From: a virus | IMG/VR virus record: IMGVR_UViG_3300049795_000015 | Location: 1 to 53,319 of that record | Reading direction: 5' to 3' (one strand) | DNA: 53,319 nucleotides | In this document: in pieces, positions 8,114 through 17,800 of the stretch | Layout: every line of letters begins with the position of its first letter | Position numbering within the stretch: the stretch's first letter is position 1 | The notes under the pieces: model-generated | Databases searched by the model: none | What the model was told of the DNA's origin: nothing | The model's input: only the letters and a program-made list of their open reading frames with translations | Position numbers and translations under genes: made by a program

Positions 8114-8734
8114 ATGAACGCAGTAACTAAAACCGCCGACCCTATGGTCATGAAGATCAACAACGTTGTGCTGTCCTACCCCCACTTGTTCGAACCTTAC
8201 AGCGGAGGTCCCGGCGACAACGGGCAACCGCAAAAAGCCAAATACAGCGCCACGTTCCACCTCGATAAGGCGTCGCAGGCCGACCTCATCAAAGCCGTAA
8301 TCGGAAAGATCAAAGAATGTGCCGCGACAACCTGGCCGATCCAACCGGGCAAGAAGCAGTTCCTGCCGCCGTCCGATAAATTGTGTTTGCGCGACGGAGA
8401 CCAGGCGAACGACGAAGAGGTCGAAGGCAAGTGGACGCTGAAGGCATCGGAAATCTCGAAGCCGTATGTCGTTGACCAGCAACGCCGTCCTCTCGCAAGC
8501 GAAGACGACAAGATGTATCCCGGCGCGATCGTCAACCTGGTCGTCCGATTTTGGGGCCAAGACAACAAGTTCGGCAAGCGCGTCAACGCAAATCTCATCG
8601 GCGTGCAGTTCGTGAAAGATGGCGAACGTCTTGCCGGCGTGTCGCGTCCGCAACTCGAAGATGCGTTCGACATGGTTGACGGCGGGGATTACGGCGACGA
8701 CATGAGCGGTAACGACGACGATCCTTTTGCGTAA
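8114..8734 (+). CDS. DUF2815 single-stranded DNA binding protein
   Basis: 206 residues. The sequence matches the DUF2815 family, whose characterised phage member binds single-stranded DNA through an OB fold. Visible hallmarks are KINNVVLSYPHLFEP at the start, KAKYSATFHLDK, a central WGQDNKFGKRVNANLIGVQFVKDGE and an acidic C-terminal tail ending GNDDDPFA. Such tails often recruit partner proteins. Its place between the nuclease and the DNA polymerase supports a replication or annealing role. A terminator follows at once. Confidence 0.92.
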   Translation: MNAVTKTADPMVMKINNVVLSYPHLFEPYSGGPGDNGQPQKAKYSATFHLDKASQADLIKAVIGKIKECAATTWPIQPGKKQFLPPSDKLCLRDGDQANDEEVEGKWTLKASEISKPYVVDQQRRPLASEDDKMYPGAIVNLVVRFWGQDNKFGKRVNANLIGVQFVKDGERLAGVSRPQLEDAFDMVDGGDYGDDMSGNDDDPFA

Positions 8735-8742
8735 CTAGGAAG

Positions 8743-8765
8743 CGGCCTTCGGGCCGTTTCGTTTT
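8743..8765 (+). terminator. Rho-independent terminator
   Basis: The stem CGGCC-TTCG-GGCCG is followed by TTTCGTTTT, nine bases after the stop of the DUF2815 gene. Confidence 0.75.
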
Positions 8766-8775
8766 CGGAGGGAGC

Positions 8776-9072
8776 ATGTGTCAATACTGCTTGCTAGACG
8801 ACTATGAGGCGCCGACTATGACAGACGAAATTGCAGAATTCCGAGAGAGGCGCAACGCCGCGCTTAGGACACTAGACATGTCCTTCGCGAGGAAGATGCT
8901 GCCGGCAGCGAGCGACGAAGTTCGTTTGATCGCGATGCACAAGGGCCGTTACGAATGCGTCGACATCGATGCGTCGTTGCGCAAAGAGAGCGAACAATGG
9001 CTTCGCGAACGTAACTATCAACGTATGTACGGCTGCGGCGATTGGCCCACGGACGGCACGCTACCTGAATGA
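8776..9072 (+). CDS. Hypothetical protein before DNA polymerase
   Basis: 98 residues, not recognised. It opens with MCQYCLLDDYE (a CxxC pair) and is charged throughout. A GGAGG ribosome site precedes the first ATG. A second ATG at 8818 gives an 84-residue form without the Cys pair. The stop overlaps the polymerase start (ATGA), so translation of the polymerase is coupled to it. Confidence 0.75.
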   Translation: MCQYCLLDDYEAPTMTDEIAEFRERRNAALRTLDMSFARKMLPAASDEVRLIAMHKGRYECVDIDASLRKESEQWLRERNYQRMYGCGDWPTDGTLPE

Positions 9073-12059
9073 CTAAACTCAATCACGACTTCGAGACACG
9101 CTCGCGCGTCGACTTGCCGAAGCGCGGCCTCGACGTGTACGCGCGTGACCCTTCGACGAAGGTCCTGATGTTATCTTGGGCAGTTGACGACGGCAAGGTA
9201 TCGCTGTGGGAGCCGCACAAGGGAAAGGCTCCTGCGGAGTTGCGCGATGCCTTGCTCGATCCGCACGTTGAGAAGCACGCGTGGAACGATAATTTCGAGC
9301 GGACGATATTCGAGCACGTGCTGAAGATCAAGGTGCCGGGAACTTGGCGCGACACCATGAAGAAGGCGCGGTATCTCTCTCTGCCGGGAGCGCTGTTCGA
9401 ATGCGGCCCGATTGTCGGTATCGACGCGGACAAACAGAAAATGTCGTCCGGTCGTGCGCTCATTAATAAATTTTGCAAACCGCGCACCGAAAAACAGCGC
9501 ACAGCAGCGAAACCCTGGGAGTTCAACGATTGGACGACGGACCCGGAAGCGTGGGATGAGTTCGGGCGCTACTGCGTGATCGACACCGAGGCGGAACGCG
9601 CGATTGCGAAGAAGTTTGACGCCTACCAGATGCCGGAGCGCGAATGGGAAATTGCCGCGCTTGATCGCGTCATCAATTTGCGCGGACTGCCGATCGACGT
9701 GCCGTTCGTGATGAGCGCCATAACAATGGCGGATCGCGCAAAACTCGATCTGAAACGCGAACTGAGAGACCTCTGCGGTGCGGTCAACGTAACCGGCGTG
9801 GCAGCGTTTCAGGAGTGGGCGAAGAAACTCGGATATCCCTTCAATGACATGCGCAAGGACACGGTGAAACGAGCACTGAGCGACTTCCTGAAAGAGAAGG
9901 ACGCGAATACGCTTCTGCTACGCAAAGCGCTAGGCGTGCGGTCTGATGCGACCAAGACGGCAACGTCGAAGTACAACGCGCTCATGGATCGGCAGCACGA
10001 AGGCATTCTGCGAGGCACGTTCGAGTTCTACGGCGCACAGCGCACGGGCCGATGGGCGGGCCGAGGATTTCAACCGCAGAATCTGAAGAAGCCCGACAAG
10101 AATATCGCGAAGAAACTCGACTACGTGACGCAGCTAGTGCGTGACGACGACTATGACAACATCGATTTCGAGTTCGGGTATCCGATTCGCGTGCTAGGGT
10201 CAGTCGTTCGGTCCTCGATACGTGCGCGGCCGGGGAAGATTTTGCGCGTTGCGGATTTGAACGCGATTGAGAACCGGGTACTCGGATGGCTTGCCGGATG
10301 CAAGCGCACACTAGGCGTCTTCGAGCGCAACCTCGACCCGTACAAGGCGTTCGGTGTACATCTCTATCAGACGCCATACGACCAGATTACGGCAGAACAG
10401 CGCACCGGAAGCAAGCCGGCCGTCCTCGGCGCCGGCTACCGCCTAGGGGGCGGCACGCTGATGAAAAACAAAAAAGGCGATATCGTGAAGACCGGCTTGT
10501 GGGGCTACGCCGAGAACATGGGGATCGTCATATCGAAAGAAGAGTCATGGCAAGCCGTTGCGGTCTTTCGCGAGATTCATCCGGCGATCGTCAAGTTCTG
10601 GTACGCGCTTGAAGAGGCGGCGTTACGCGCAGTCAATCAGCGCATACCTACCCGCGTCGGGCATCTCGTTCTCGATTATGTGAAAGGGTTCTTGCGGATC
10701 AAGCTGCCGTCAGGCCGGCACCTCTACTATCTTCGGCCGCACTATAAATCGGTGAAGTTTATCGGTCCTGAGGGTCCGTACTACAAGGACTGCCTGCACT
10801 ACGAAGGCGTCGATCAAGTAACAAAACGATGGGGGGTTTTGACGACGCACGGCGGGAAGATTTGCGAAAATTGTCTCGGCAGTAAAACTCGCGTTTTGAC
10901 ACCATCCGGCGTACAATTCATTTCGGATATTCGTAAAGGAGACTCGGTGTGGGACGGCATGGAATGGGTGACGACGGAAGGGGTGATAAATCAGGGGACG
11001 CAGCCCGTAGGGGAGTGGATGGGAATCCGAGTAACGCGAGAGCACCTGATAAACGATGGGAACTCGTGGCGACCAGTGTGCGAGATGGACGCCAATACAA
11101 GTCGCTCCGCCCTAAAGTTGGCGCACGATTTGGACACCTCGTCGTTGTCGCCCCCGGGACTAGTACCTACGAGCCAACGGGGTGCCTGTGCGACTGCGGG
11201 AAGGGCTGCACAATCGACACACGCCGCCTTTGGCGAGAGCAAGTGGGGCAGTGCAAAGATTGCGGTTGGGCCAAGGCGGGGCAGCGGAACCCGCAGTACG
11301 TCGGTCTGTTCCCCACTAAAGAACTTCAAAACACTTGGAGCCATCGCTATACGGGAATGGTTTCGCGGTGTACTGACATGTTTCACGACGCCTACGACAA
11401 CTACGGTCGGCGAGGCATCACAGTCTACAAACCGTGGCTCGACGACCGAATGGTATTTTTCAGATACATTAAACACCTTCGCGGGTGGAACCGAGCGGGC
11501 CTCGATCTGGATCGCAAAGACAACAACAAGGGCTATGAGCCGGGAAATCTCAGGCTCGTTTCCCGCTCGGTCAACACCCTCAATAGGCGCAATACACGCT
11601 TCGTCAAACACGACGGTCGAAAAATGCGGTACAGCGATTTTTGGCGGGAGTTCTGCCCCAAGTGGTCCTACAACACCGCTATTCGGCACTTCAACGAAGG
11701 GGAGCACTCCCGATGGATCGTGGAGAGATACCGGGCAACGAGAGGAAGTGTTTGACTTGCTAGACTGCGGCCCCCGGCATCAGTTTGCCGTCGTGACGGA
11801 CTACGGCCTGGTCATCGTGCACAACTGTTGCCAAGCCGTCGCGCGTGACGTGCTCGCCGAGGGACTGCTTGAAGCGGAACGAGAGGGGTTCTACACCGTG
11901 GGGCACGTACACGACGAAATAATTACGGAGCAAGATGTTGACGACACCTGCCACACACACGAATTGCTCGAACAGGTAATGTGTCGAAAGGCCAAGTGGG
12001 CCGAAGGACTGCCCCTTGCGGCAGCAGGGTTCAGCAGCGAAATTTACAAAAAGGATTGA
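9069..12059 (+). CDS. Family A DNA polymerase with intein
   Basis: 996 residues, of which 602-919 are an intein, leaving a 678-residue polymerase of normal phage size. The N-terminal 3'-5' exonuclease shows DFET at residues 7-10, a WNDNFER block and YCVIDTEAE. Polymerase motif A is DLNAIENR (Asp396). Motif B is GSKPAVLGAGY around residue 448. Motif C is HDE at 948-950. The intein sits in the conserved EN|CCQAVARD segment between motifs B and C, close to the active site. The protein would replicate the phage genome once spliced. The polymerase frame also stays open across a nested HNH gene in another frame. Confidence 0.96.
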   Translation: MTKLNHDFETRSRVDLPKRGLDVYARDPSTKVLMLSWAVDDGKVSLWEPHKGKAPAELRDALLDPHVEKHAWNDNFERTIFEHVLKIKVPGTWRDTMKKARYLSLPGALFECGPIVGIDADKQKMSSGRALINKFCKPRTEKQRTAAKPWEFNDWTTDPEAWDEFGRYCVIDTEAERAIAKKFDAYQMPEREWEIAALDRVINLRGLPIDVPFVMSAITMADRAKLDLKRELRDLCGAVNVTGVAAFQEWAKKLGYPFNDMRKDTVKRALSDFLKEKDANTLLLRKALGVRSDATKTATSKYNALMDRQHEGILRGTFEFYGAQRTGRWAGRGFQPQNLKKPDKNIAKKLDYVTQLVRDDDYDNIDFEFGYPIRVLGSVVRSSIRARPGKILRVADLNAIENRVLGWLAGCKRTLGVFERNLDPYKAFGVHLYQTPYDQITAEQRTGSKPAVLGAGYRLGGGTLMKNKKGDIVKTGLWGYAENMGIVISKEESWQAVAVFREIHPAIVKFWYALEEAALRAVNQRIPTRVGHLVLDYVKGFLRIKLPSGRHLYYLRPHYKSVKFIGPEGPYYKDCLHYEGVDQVTKRWGVLTTHGGKICENCLGSKTRVLTPSGVQFISDIRKGDSVWDGMEWVTTEGVINQGTQPVGEWMGIRVTREHLINDGNSWRPVCEMDANTSRSALKLAHDLDTSSLSPPGLVPTSQRGACATAGRAAQSTHAAFGESKWGSAKIAVGPRRGSGTRSTSVCSPLKNFKTLGAIAIREWFRGVLTCFTTPTTTTVGEASQSTNRGSTTEWYFSDTLNTFAGGTERASIWIAKTTTRAMSREISGSFPARSTPSIGAIHASSNTTVEKCGTAIFGGSSAPSGPTTPLFGTSTKGSTPDGSWRDTGQREEVFDLLDCGPRHQFAVVTDYGLVIVHNCCQAVARDVLAEGLLEAEREGFYTVGHVHDEIITEQDVDDTCHTHELLEQVMCRKAKWAEGLPLAAAGFSSEIYKKD
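10872..11825 (+). other. Intein in DNA polymerase (318 residues)
   Basis: Residues 602-919 of the polymerase product. Block A is CLGSKTRVLTPSG with the nucleophile Cys1, and continues to the KGDSVWDG turn. Block B is IRVTREHLINDG with the conserved His. Block F is EEVFDLLDCGPRHQFAV, and block G is VIVHN followed by Cys+1. This is a standard Cys1/Asn/Cys+1 (class 1) layout. About 220 residues between blocks B and F resemble no domain, being rich in Ser, Thr and Ala. That stretch is the shadow of an HNH endonuclease gene read in another frame (10949-11755). The splicing domain is therefore a mini-intein with a long non-homologous linker. Confidence 0.93.
10949..11755 (+). CDS. HNH homing endonuclease nested out of frame in intein
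   Basis: 268 residues from a GTG start with AAAGGAG seven bases upstream (10935-10941). The gene lies wholly inside the polymerase intein but in a different reading frame. Residues from about 55 are recognisable: KVGARFGHLVVVAP, a Cys-rich zinc segment (CLCDCG...CKDCG), then the HNH core YDNYGRRGITVYKPWL and LDRKDNNKGYEPGNLRLVS. The stop lies at the start of intein block F. Residues 1-50 overlap intein blocks A and B and look non-natural, so an inner start such as the GTG at 11078 is also possible. It probably cuts intein-free polymerase genes. Confidence 0.9.
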   Translation: MGRHGMGDDGRGDKSGDAARRGVDGNPSNARAPDKRWELVATSVRDGRQYKSLRPKVGARFGHLVVVAPGTSTYEPTGCLCDCGKGCTIDTRRLWREQVGQCKDCGWAKAGQRNPQYVGLFPTKELQNTWSHRYTGMVSRCTDMFHDAYDNYGRRGITVYKPWLDDRMVFFRYIKHLRGWNRAGLDLDRKDNNKGYEPGNLRLVSRSVNTLNRRNTRFVKHDGRKMRYSDFWREFCPKWSYNTAIRHFNEGEHSRWIVERYRATRGSV

Positions 12060-12062
12060 CCA

Positions 12063-12407
12063 GTGCAACCGCTCAAACTCGTCCCGAAAGAGAAACAAGT
12101 AAAGAAAAAAGACGAGAAGAAACGCGAGTCGTATATCGAGGGCAAGGTCAAAGACCGTGCGCGCGACATCGGCTTTTGGGTTCGGAAATTCGTGAGTCCG
12201 GGGCACAAGTCATCGCCGGACGACATTTTTGTTGAGCACAAGAATGGCAAAATCGTTCGATGGTTTTTCATCGAATTCAAAGCAACCGGCGAGGCGGAGA
12301 CACTGGCACAACACGACTGCCACGTCGAGATGAGGGAGGCGGGCATGACGGTATATGTCGTCGACAACGTGGAAGACGGCTATGCGATTCTCGAAGGCAT
12401 CGCGTGA
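12063..12407 (+). CDS. VRR-NUC domain nuclease
   Basis: 114 residues from GTG. After a Lys-rich head (residues 5-20), ESYIEGKVKDRARDIGFWVRKF opens a VRR-NUC fold. SSPDDIFV and FIEFKATGE supply the D...(E/D)xK nuclease motif, followed by QHDCHVEMREAGMTVYVVD, typical of this family. Phage VRR-NUC proteins are stand-alone structure-specific or Holliday-junction-type nucleases and usually lie beside an SNF2-like helicase, as here. The stop overlaps the helicase start. Confidence 0.92.
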   Translation: MQPLKLVPKEKQVKKKDEKKRESYIEGKVKDRARDIGFWVRKFVSPGHKSSPDDIFVEHKNGKIVRWFFIEFKATGEAETLAQHDCHVEMREAGMTVYVVDNVEDGYAILEGIA

Positions 12408-13867
12408 TCCTGCAACGCGATCAACTGCATGCGTATCAAGAACGCTTCGTTGCGTTCATCCTCCGCGTCGCGTGCTGCGCCGGATGGATCGACCTCGGCC
12501 TCGGAAAGACCGTCTCGGCGCTGACGGCGTTCAACGATCTGCGCGAAAAGTTCCTCGCGCATCGCTGTCTGGTCGTCGGGCCTCTGCGCGTCGTCACGAG
12601 CACGTGGCCCGATGAGATTGCGAAGTGGGCGCACCTGCGGCACCTGACCTACAGCGTTGTGTGCGGCACCGAAGAAGAACGCCTGACGGCGCTACGCAAG
12701 CCGGCCGACATCTACCTCATCAACTTTGACAATCTCCCGTGGCTAGAGAAGCAGATCGGCATGCACAAAATGCCGTTCGACATCGCGATTATCGACGAGT
12801 CGAGCGCGTTCAAGAACCGAGACGGCATCCGGTTCAAGGTCATGCGCCGTATGGCGCGACTGGCAACGCGAGTAATCGAGTTGACGGCGACGCCGGCGCC
12901 TAACTCCTACCTCGAACTGTGGCCGCAGTTCTACCTCGTAGACGGCGGCGCGCGACTGTTCGACAACATCACGGAATACCGCAATCGCTACTTCAGTTAC
13001 GTCGGTGCGTACGGCGAGGGCAAGTGGGTCATCAAGAAAGGGGCGAAAGAAGTCATTCAAGATCGCATCCGCGACATCACCATGACGATGCTGTCGAAAG
13101 ACTATCTGAAGATGCCGCCGATCTTGCCGCCGAACGATATCGTTATCGAACTCAACAAGGCAGACCGCAAGCGCTACGACGACGCGGAGAAAAGTTCGAT
13201 TCTGAAACTGACAGACGGCGTACAGGTGCGCGCGCCGAACGCCGTAGCCCTTGCGATCAAGCTAATGCAGTTGGCGAACGGCGTCGTGTACGACACGGAC
13301 AAGGTGCAGCACGACATCCATACGCAGAAGATCGAGGCGCTGAAAGAGATACACGACTCGGCCCTCGGTGAGCCGCTGCTAGTTACGTATCAGTTCAAGA
13401 GTGACAAGGATCGCATCCTGCGCGCGTTTCCCTCGGCGGTCTTGCTCGACAACGACCCCGAGACGATACGCCGTTGGAACCGGGGCGAAATCGACATCCT
13501 GCTCATGCACCCCAAGAGCGGAGGACACGGCCTGAACCTGCAATTCGGCGGCAACGTCATCGTATGGTATTCCCTCGGATGGTCGCTTGAACTGTACCTG
13601 CAGTTGATCGGGCGTCTGCGCCGGCAAGGGCAGACGCGGCCCGTGTCGGTCTATCGCCTCATCGTACGCAACACCGTCGACGAAATTCTGCGCGACGTTC
13701 TTGCGTACAAAGGGTCGCAACTCGAATCACTCCTGGAGGCGATGAAGGTCACGGTCGACGACGAAGAGATACCGATGCCGACGAAGGAAGTGCTCGCAGC
13801 GGAATTGACACGCCACTTGATGAAGCGATTGACAGCCGAGTCGAAGGCCGATACTGTCTGCACCTAG
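12404..13867 (+). CDS. SNF2-family DNA helicase/translocase
   Basis: 487 residues from a GTG overlapping the preceding stop (GTGA); longer upstream starts would run through the VRR-NUC gene. Walker A is LGLGKT at residues 31-36. The DEAH-type box is IIDESS at about 129-134. Motif III is LTATPAPN. Motifs V and VI lie in HPKSGGHGLNLQFG and QLIGRLRRQGQTRPV near residue 400. This is the short phage form of SWI2/SNF2 translocases that travels with VRR-NUC. It likely remodels replication or recombination intermediates. Confidence 0.94.
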   Translation: MILQRDQLHAYQERFVAFILRVACCAGWIDLGLGKTVSALTAFNDLREKFLAHRCLVVGPLRVVTSTWPDEIAKWAHLRHLTYSVVCGTEEERLTALRKPADIYLINFDNLPWLEKQIGMHKMPFDIAIIDESSAFKNRDGIRFKVMRRMARLATRVIELTATPAPNSYLELWPQFYLVDGGARLFDNITEYRNRYFSYVGAYGEGKWVIKKGAKEVIQDRIRDITMTMLSKDYLKMPPILPPNDIVIELNKADRKRYDDAEKSSILKLTDGVQVRAPNAVALAIKLMQLANGVVYDTDKVQHDIHTQKIEALKEIHDSALGEPLLVTYQFKSDKDRILRAFPSAVLLDNDPETIRRWNRGEIDILLMHPKSGGHGLNLQFGGNVIVWYSLGWSLELYLQLIGRLRRQGQTRPVSVYRLIVRNTVDEILRDVLAYKGSQLESLLEAMKVTVDDEEIPMPTKEVLAAELTRHLMKRLTAESKADTVCT

Positions 13868-14033
13868 GTGGCCGTATTGAACGCGAAGCGAATCGACATC
13901 CCCTTACACGAGTCGTCATAGCCAGTTCGACCACCACCGGTCTCCCTCTGTGCGTGGCGCTTTAGGCCGAGGCTCACCCCTCGGCCTCTTTTTCTCTTCC
14001 CTTTTATCTTCAGGTGCTATATACAGGCACCCC
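13868..14033 (+). other. Gap before terminase genes
   Basis: Holds a terminator (13965-13998). A possible TATATA -10 element near 14018 lacks a clear -35. Because lambda-type phages keep the cohesive-end site just before the small terminase gene, this gap is one candidate for the packaging site, but no cos-like motif is recognisable. A 17-codon GTG frame at 13868 is too short to call. Confidence 0.4.
13965..13998 (+). terminator. Rho-independent terminator
   Basis: The stem GGCCGAGG (13965-13972) pairs with CCTCGGCC (13979-13986) around a six-base loop and is followed by TCTTTTTCTCTT. It ends the replication module. Confidence 0.88.
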
Positions 14034-14240
14034 ATGAAGACAGTTCTGCACCAACTTGAGAGTTTCCTGCTGCGCGGCCCGGTCGAGGCGGCGAAGACGC
14101 TCGGCGTAAGCTACTCAAGCTATGCCGCGATGAAAGCAGGCTCCCGCGAAATCCCCCTCTACGTGCGATACCATGCCGAGACGATCCAGGCGCTAGACGC
14201 CGATCGGCTACACCGACTACTCAAGGATCGATTGAAATGA
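14034..14240 (+). CDS. Small HTH protein before terminase
   Basis: 68 residues from the ATG at 14034. FLLRGPVEAAKTLGVSYSSYAAMKAGSREIP fits a helix-turn-helix. The stop overlaps the small-terminase start (ATGA). It could be a late-gene regulator or a packaging accessory; similar tiny HTH proteins precede the terminase genes in other phages. No strong ribosome site is visible. Confidence 0.78.
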   Translation: MKTVLHQLESFLLRGPVEAAKTLGVSYSSYAAMKAGSREIPLYVRYHAETIQALDADRLHRLLKDRLK

Positions 14241-14839
14241 ACGCTCGCGTACCTAGTCACACGGAGATTGCGCTCGGCCTCACGGCGGCACAACTCGCTA
14301 AGATTTTTCGCACGAGCACGATCAACGTTCAGCGCAAGGTCAGCCTCCTGTCGCCGGTCGGGTTCCGAAACAATGCACCGATCTACGATATCGCGGAGGC
14401 GGCGCAGTTCCTCGTCAAGGCCACGGCGGACATCGAACAACTGCTCAAAGAGATGCGTCCTTCCGATATGCCGGCGTCGCTGCAGAAAGACTTCTGGGGC
14501 GCGCAGTTGCAGCGGCAGACGTACGAGGAAAAGGCCGGCAAACTGTGGAAAACGGATCGCGTGCAGGAAGCCTTCGGCAGCATCTTCAAACTGATTCGGC
14601 AACGCGTGGTGCTATTCACGGATACCGTCGACCGACAACACGAATTGAGTACGTCGCAGCGACTAGTCGTACAAACAATGGCTGATGCCCTCCTGGAGGA
14701 CATCCGCCTCGGCGTTGTCGATCTGTTCGAGAACAACTACGATCCGGCCGGCGAGCGCGATGACGTGTTCGAGAACGGCCCGCCGAAAGCAAAAGGCGGG
14801 GGCGATTTCGAAGAATTCGAGGATGAAGATGGCCTCTGA
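14237..14839 (+). CDS. terS: Terminase small subunit (DUF1441/Nu1-like)
   Basis: 200 residues. The N terminus has a DNA-binding HTH (GLTAAQLAKIFRTSTINVQRKV), followed by YDIAEAAQFLVK and a central RPSDMPASLQKDFWGAQLQRQTYEEKAGKLW region, which I recognise as the DUF1441 family of Nu1-like small terminases. A C-terminal acidic tail (EEFEDEDGL) would contact the large subunit. It recognises the packaging site and recruits the large terminase. The large-subunit start lies inside its last codons. Confidence 0.9.
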   Translation: MNARVPSHTEIALGLTAAQLAKIFRTSTINVQRKVSLLSPVGFRNNAPIYDIAEAAQFLVKATADIEQLLKEMRPSDMPASLQKDFWGAQLQRQTYEEKAGKLWKTDRVQEAFGSIFKLIRQRVVLFTDTVDRQHELSTSQRLVVQTMADALLEDIRLGVVDLFENNYDPAGERDDVFENGPPKAKGGGDFEEFEDEDGL

Positions 14840-17800
14840 GGAACGGTACAACAGCATAGGCAGCATCGCGCTCGACATGGGCGATACGCTACGCCCTCCG
14901 CAACGCCTGACAGTCGCCTCGGCAGCAGAGAAATATCGGCACCTTAATAACCCCGGATCGTACGTCGGCCCGTGGATGCACGCGACTACGCCGTACTTGG
15001 TCGAGCCGATGGAGTCGCTGACGGATCGCGATCACGACGCCGTAGTTTTCGTAGGTCCCGCACAATCGGGGAAAGCGCTTGCGGTAGACACCCCCATTGC
15101 AACGCCGACAGGATGGACGAACATGGGGGGCCTGCAAGCGGGTGACGAGATATTTGACGAGCGCGGAAAGCCCTGCCGCGTTACGTTCGTTACGGGCGTG
15201 ATGCAGGATCGCGTTTGCTACGAGGTTGCGTTTGACGACGGCGAGGTCATCGTCGCGGATGCAGAGCACCTATGGGCGGTCAACGACACATGGGGGGCAG
15301 GTAAGACGGTCACGACAGATTGGCTCAAAGAGCGCTACCGCATCGCGCACCGCAAAACGGGCAAGGCCCGTTATCGTTTTTCGATACCCGTTACTGCGCC
15401 TCTCGACACCCCGAAGAAAGCGCTGCCGATACCGCCGTACGTACTCGGCGCGTGGCTCGGCGACGGCGCATGTCATACGGCGCATTTCACCCTCAACACG
15501 TACGACGCGGAGGACATAACGCGCATGTGCGCAGAGCACGGATGGCGGGCGAAAGAACACTTCTACAACGGGCAAGGGAGCCGCGACTTTACCCTGTGGC
15601 GCGACGGCGTTAGTCTGCACTCAGTATTGAAAAAGCACATCGGGGCGAAGCACATACCGGAAGGGTATTTGCGCGCGTCGAGAAAACAACGTCTTGACCT
15701 ACTGGCAGGACTGCTCGACACAGACGGCGGTATCGAGGGCGGATCGCAGTGCTTCAGCACGTCCAGTGCGGTTCTCGCGGGGCAAGTTGCGGAATTGCTC
15801 TCGACGCTAGGAATTAAATTTGCGCAACGAAGCGCAATTCCGTTCTACACGTACAAAGGGGAGCGGAAGCAGGGGCAACTCTCCTACTCTTTAGACTTCA
15901 CGTCGTCGCACTGCTATCTGCGTGCGAGCCGTAAAGTGGCGATGTTCAACGCGTTCGGAAAGAAACGGCGCGATAGCCACACGACCCGCCGATGGATACG
16001 CGACATTCGCCTGGTCGAGTCGGTGCCTGTGAAGTGCATCACGGTCGACTCATCCTCGCGACTTTACCTGTGCGGAAAGGGCATGGTCCCGACGCACAAT
16101 ACCGAAATAACTCTAAATTGGATTAATCACTCAGTCATTTGTGACCCGATGGACATGATCGTCTACGACAAATCGCAAGTCTCCGCACGTGATTTCTCGA
16201 AGCGTCGTGTCGATCGTATGCACCGGCACAGCCCCGAGGTCGGCGCGCGCATGATCCAAAAGGCCGACGCGGATAACGTCTTCGACAAGATATACAAGAG
16301 CGGCATGATCCTCACACTATCGTGGCCTTCGATCGCGGAGTTATCGGGGCGCCCCGTGGGGCGCGTCGCACAGGTCGACTACGACCGCATGCCGGAAGAC
16401 GTAGACGGGGAAGGCTCCCCGTTCGACCTCGGGCGCAAACGGACAACGACGTTCGGCTCGTCTGCCATGACCTTGGCTGAGTCCTCGCCGGGGTACGAGA
16501 TTACGGATACCAAGTGGATGCGACGTACGCCCCACGAAGCGCCCCCGTCGAAAGGCATTCTCTCGCTCTACAACCGAGGCGATCGCCGCCGATGGTACTG
16601 GCACTGTGAGCACTGCCGCGAATGGTTCGAGCCGGAGTTCTCGCTGCTCAAGTGGGTCGAGAAGGAAGACGCCGTAGCGACGGCTAAGTCGGTGCACCTC
16701 ATGTGCCCACATTGCCAAGTGTTGATCCCCCCGAGCGACAAAGCGCGAATGAACCGACAAGGCCGATGGGTCTCGGAAGGTCTCAAGATACGGCGCGACG
16801 GATCGCTCGAAGGCACGCCGGTTAGGTCCGACATCATCAGCTACTGGCTCAAGGGACCTGCTGCGGCCTTCGCCCCGTGGCACACATTGGTCAGTCGGTA
16901 TCTCGCGGCAGAACAAGAGTTCCTTCGCACGGGGTCGCAGGAAGCGCTCAAGGCCACGGTCAACACGGACCAGGGCGAACCCTACTACCCGCGCGGCACG
17001 CAGTCTGAGCGCCTTCCTGACGCGTTGAAGGAACTCGCGATCGATCTGCCGAAGCACGTCATTCCCGAAACGGTGAATTTTCTGATCGCCACGGCCGACG
17101 TGCAGAAGAACCGATGGGAGATACAGATCACGGGCGTCGGGCCGGGGGCGCCGTTCGCCCTGACGGTCATCGATCGTTTCCCGATCGTGAAGTCGAAGCG
17201 CCTGGACGATGAAGGCGATCCGCTATGGGTCAAACCTGCAGCCTTTCTCGAAGACTGGGCACTGCTAGAAACGGAAGTGTTAGAAAAGCGCTACGAGACG
17301 CACGACGGCGGGTCGATGGGCGTCGCCTTCCTCGGTTGTGATTCGGGTGGTCGCGAAGGCGTTACCGAGAAGGCGTACGACTGGTTCCGACAGTTGCGCA
17401 AAAAAGGGGCCGGCGAACACAACCGGGTGTTCCTCATCAAGGGCGATCACACACCGGCGTCGCCTCGGACCCGCATCAGCTACCCGGACTCGGCACGCAA
17501 GGATCGCAAGGCAGCGGCCCGCGGCGAGATACCCGTGTTGCTCCTGAACGTCAACATGCTTAAAGATCAAATGCAGAATATGCTGGAGCGCAACGACACG
17601 ACGATCCCGGCGATCACCTATCCCGCGTGGCTCCCTGACGACTGGTTCAACGAAATGTGTGCGGAACGACGCACTGTCAAAGGATGGGAGAACCCACGCA
17701 AGGCGCGCAACGAGGCATGGGATTTGACGAACTATGCGATCGGCATTTGCGTGCATAAAAAGGTCGATCGTCTCAACTGGGAAGACCCGCCTGCCTTCGC

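Noticed and set aside
12260-12403. Upstream extension of the SNF2 helicase frame
   Set aside because: It runs through the VRR-NUC coding sequence in another frame; the GTG at 12404 overlapping the VRR-NUC stop is the natural start.
13868-13945. Possible tRNA (ends resembling GGTGG...CCACCA and a TTCGA loop)
   Set aside because: The T-stem and anticodon stem do not pair, so no cloverleaf forms.
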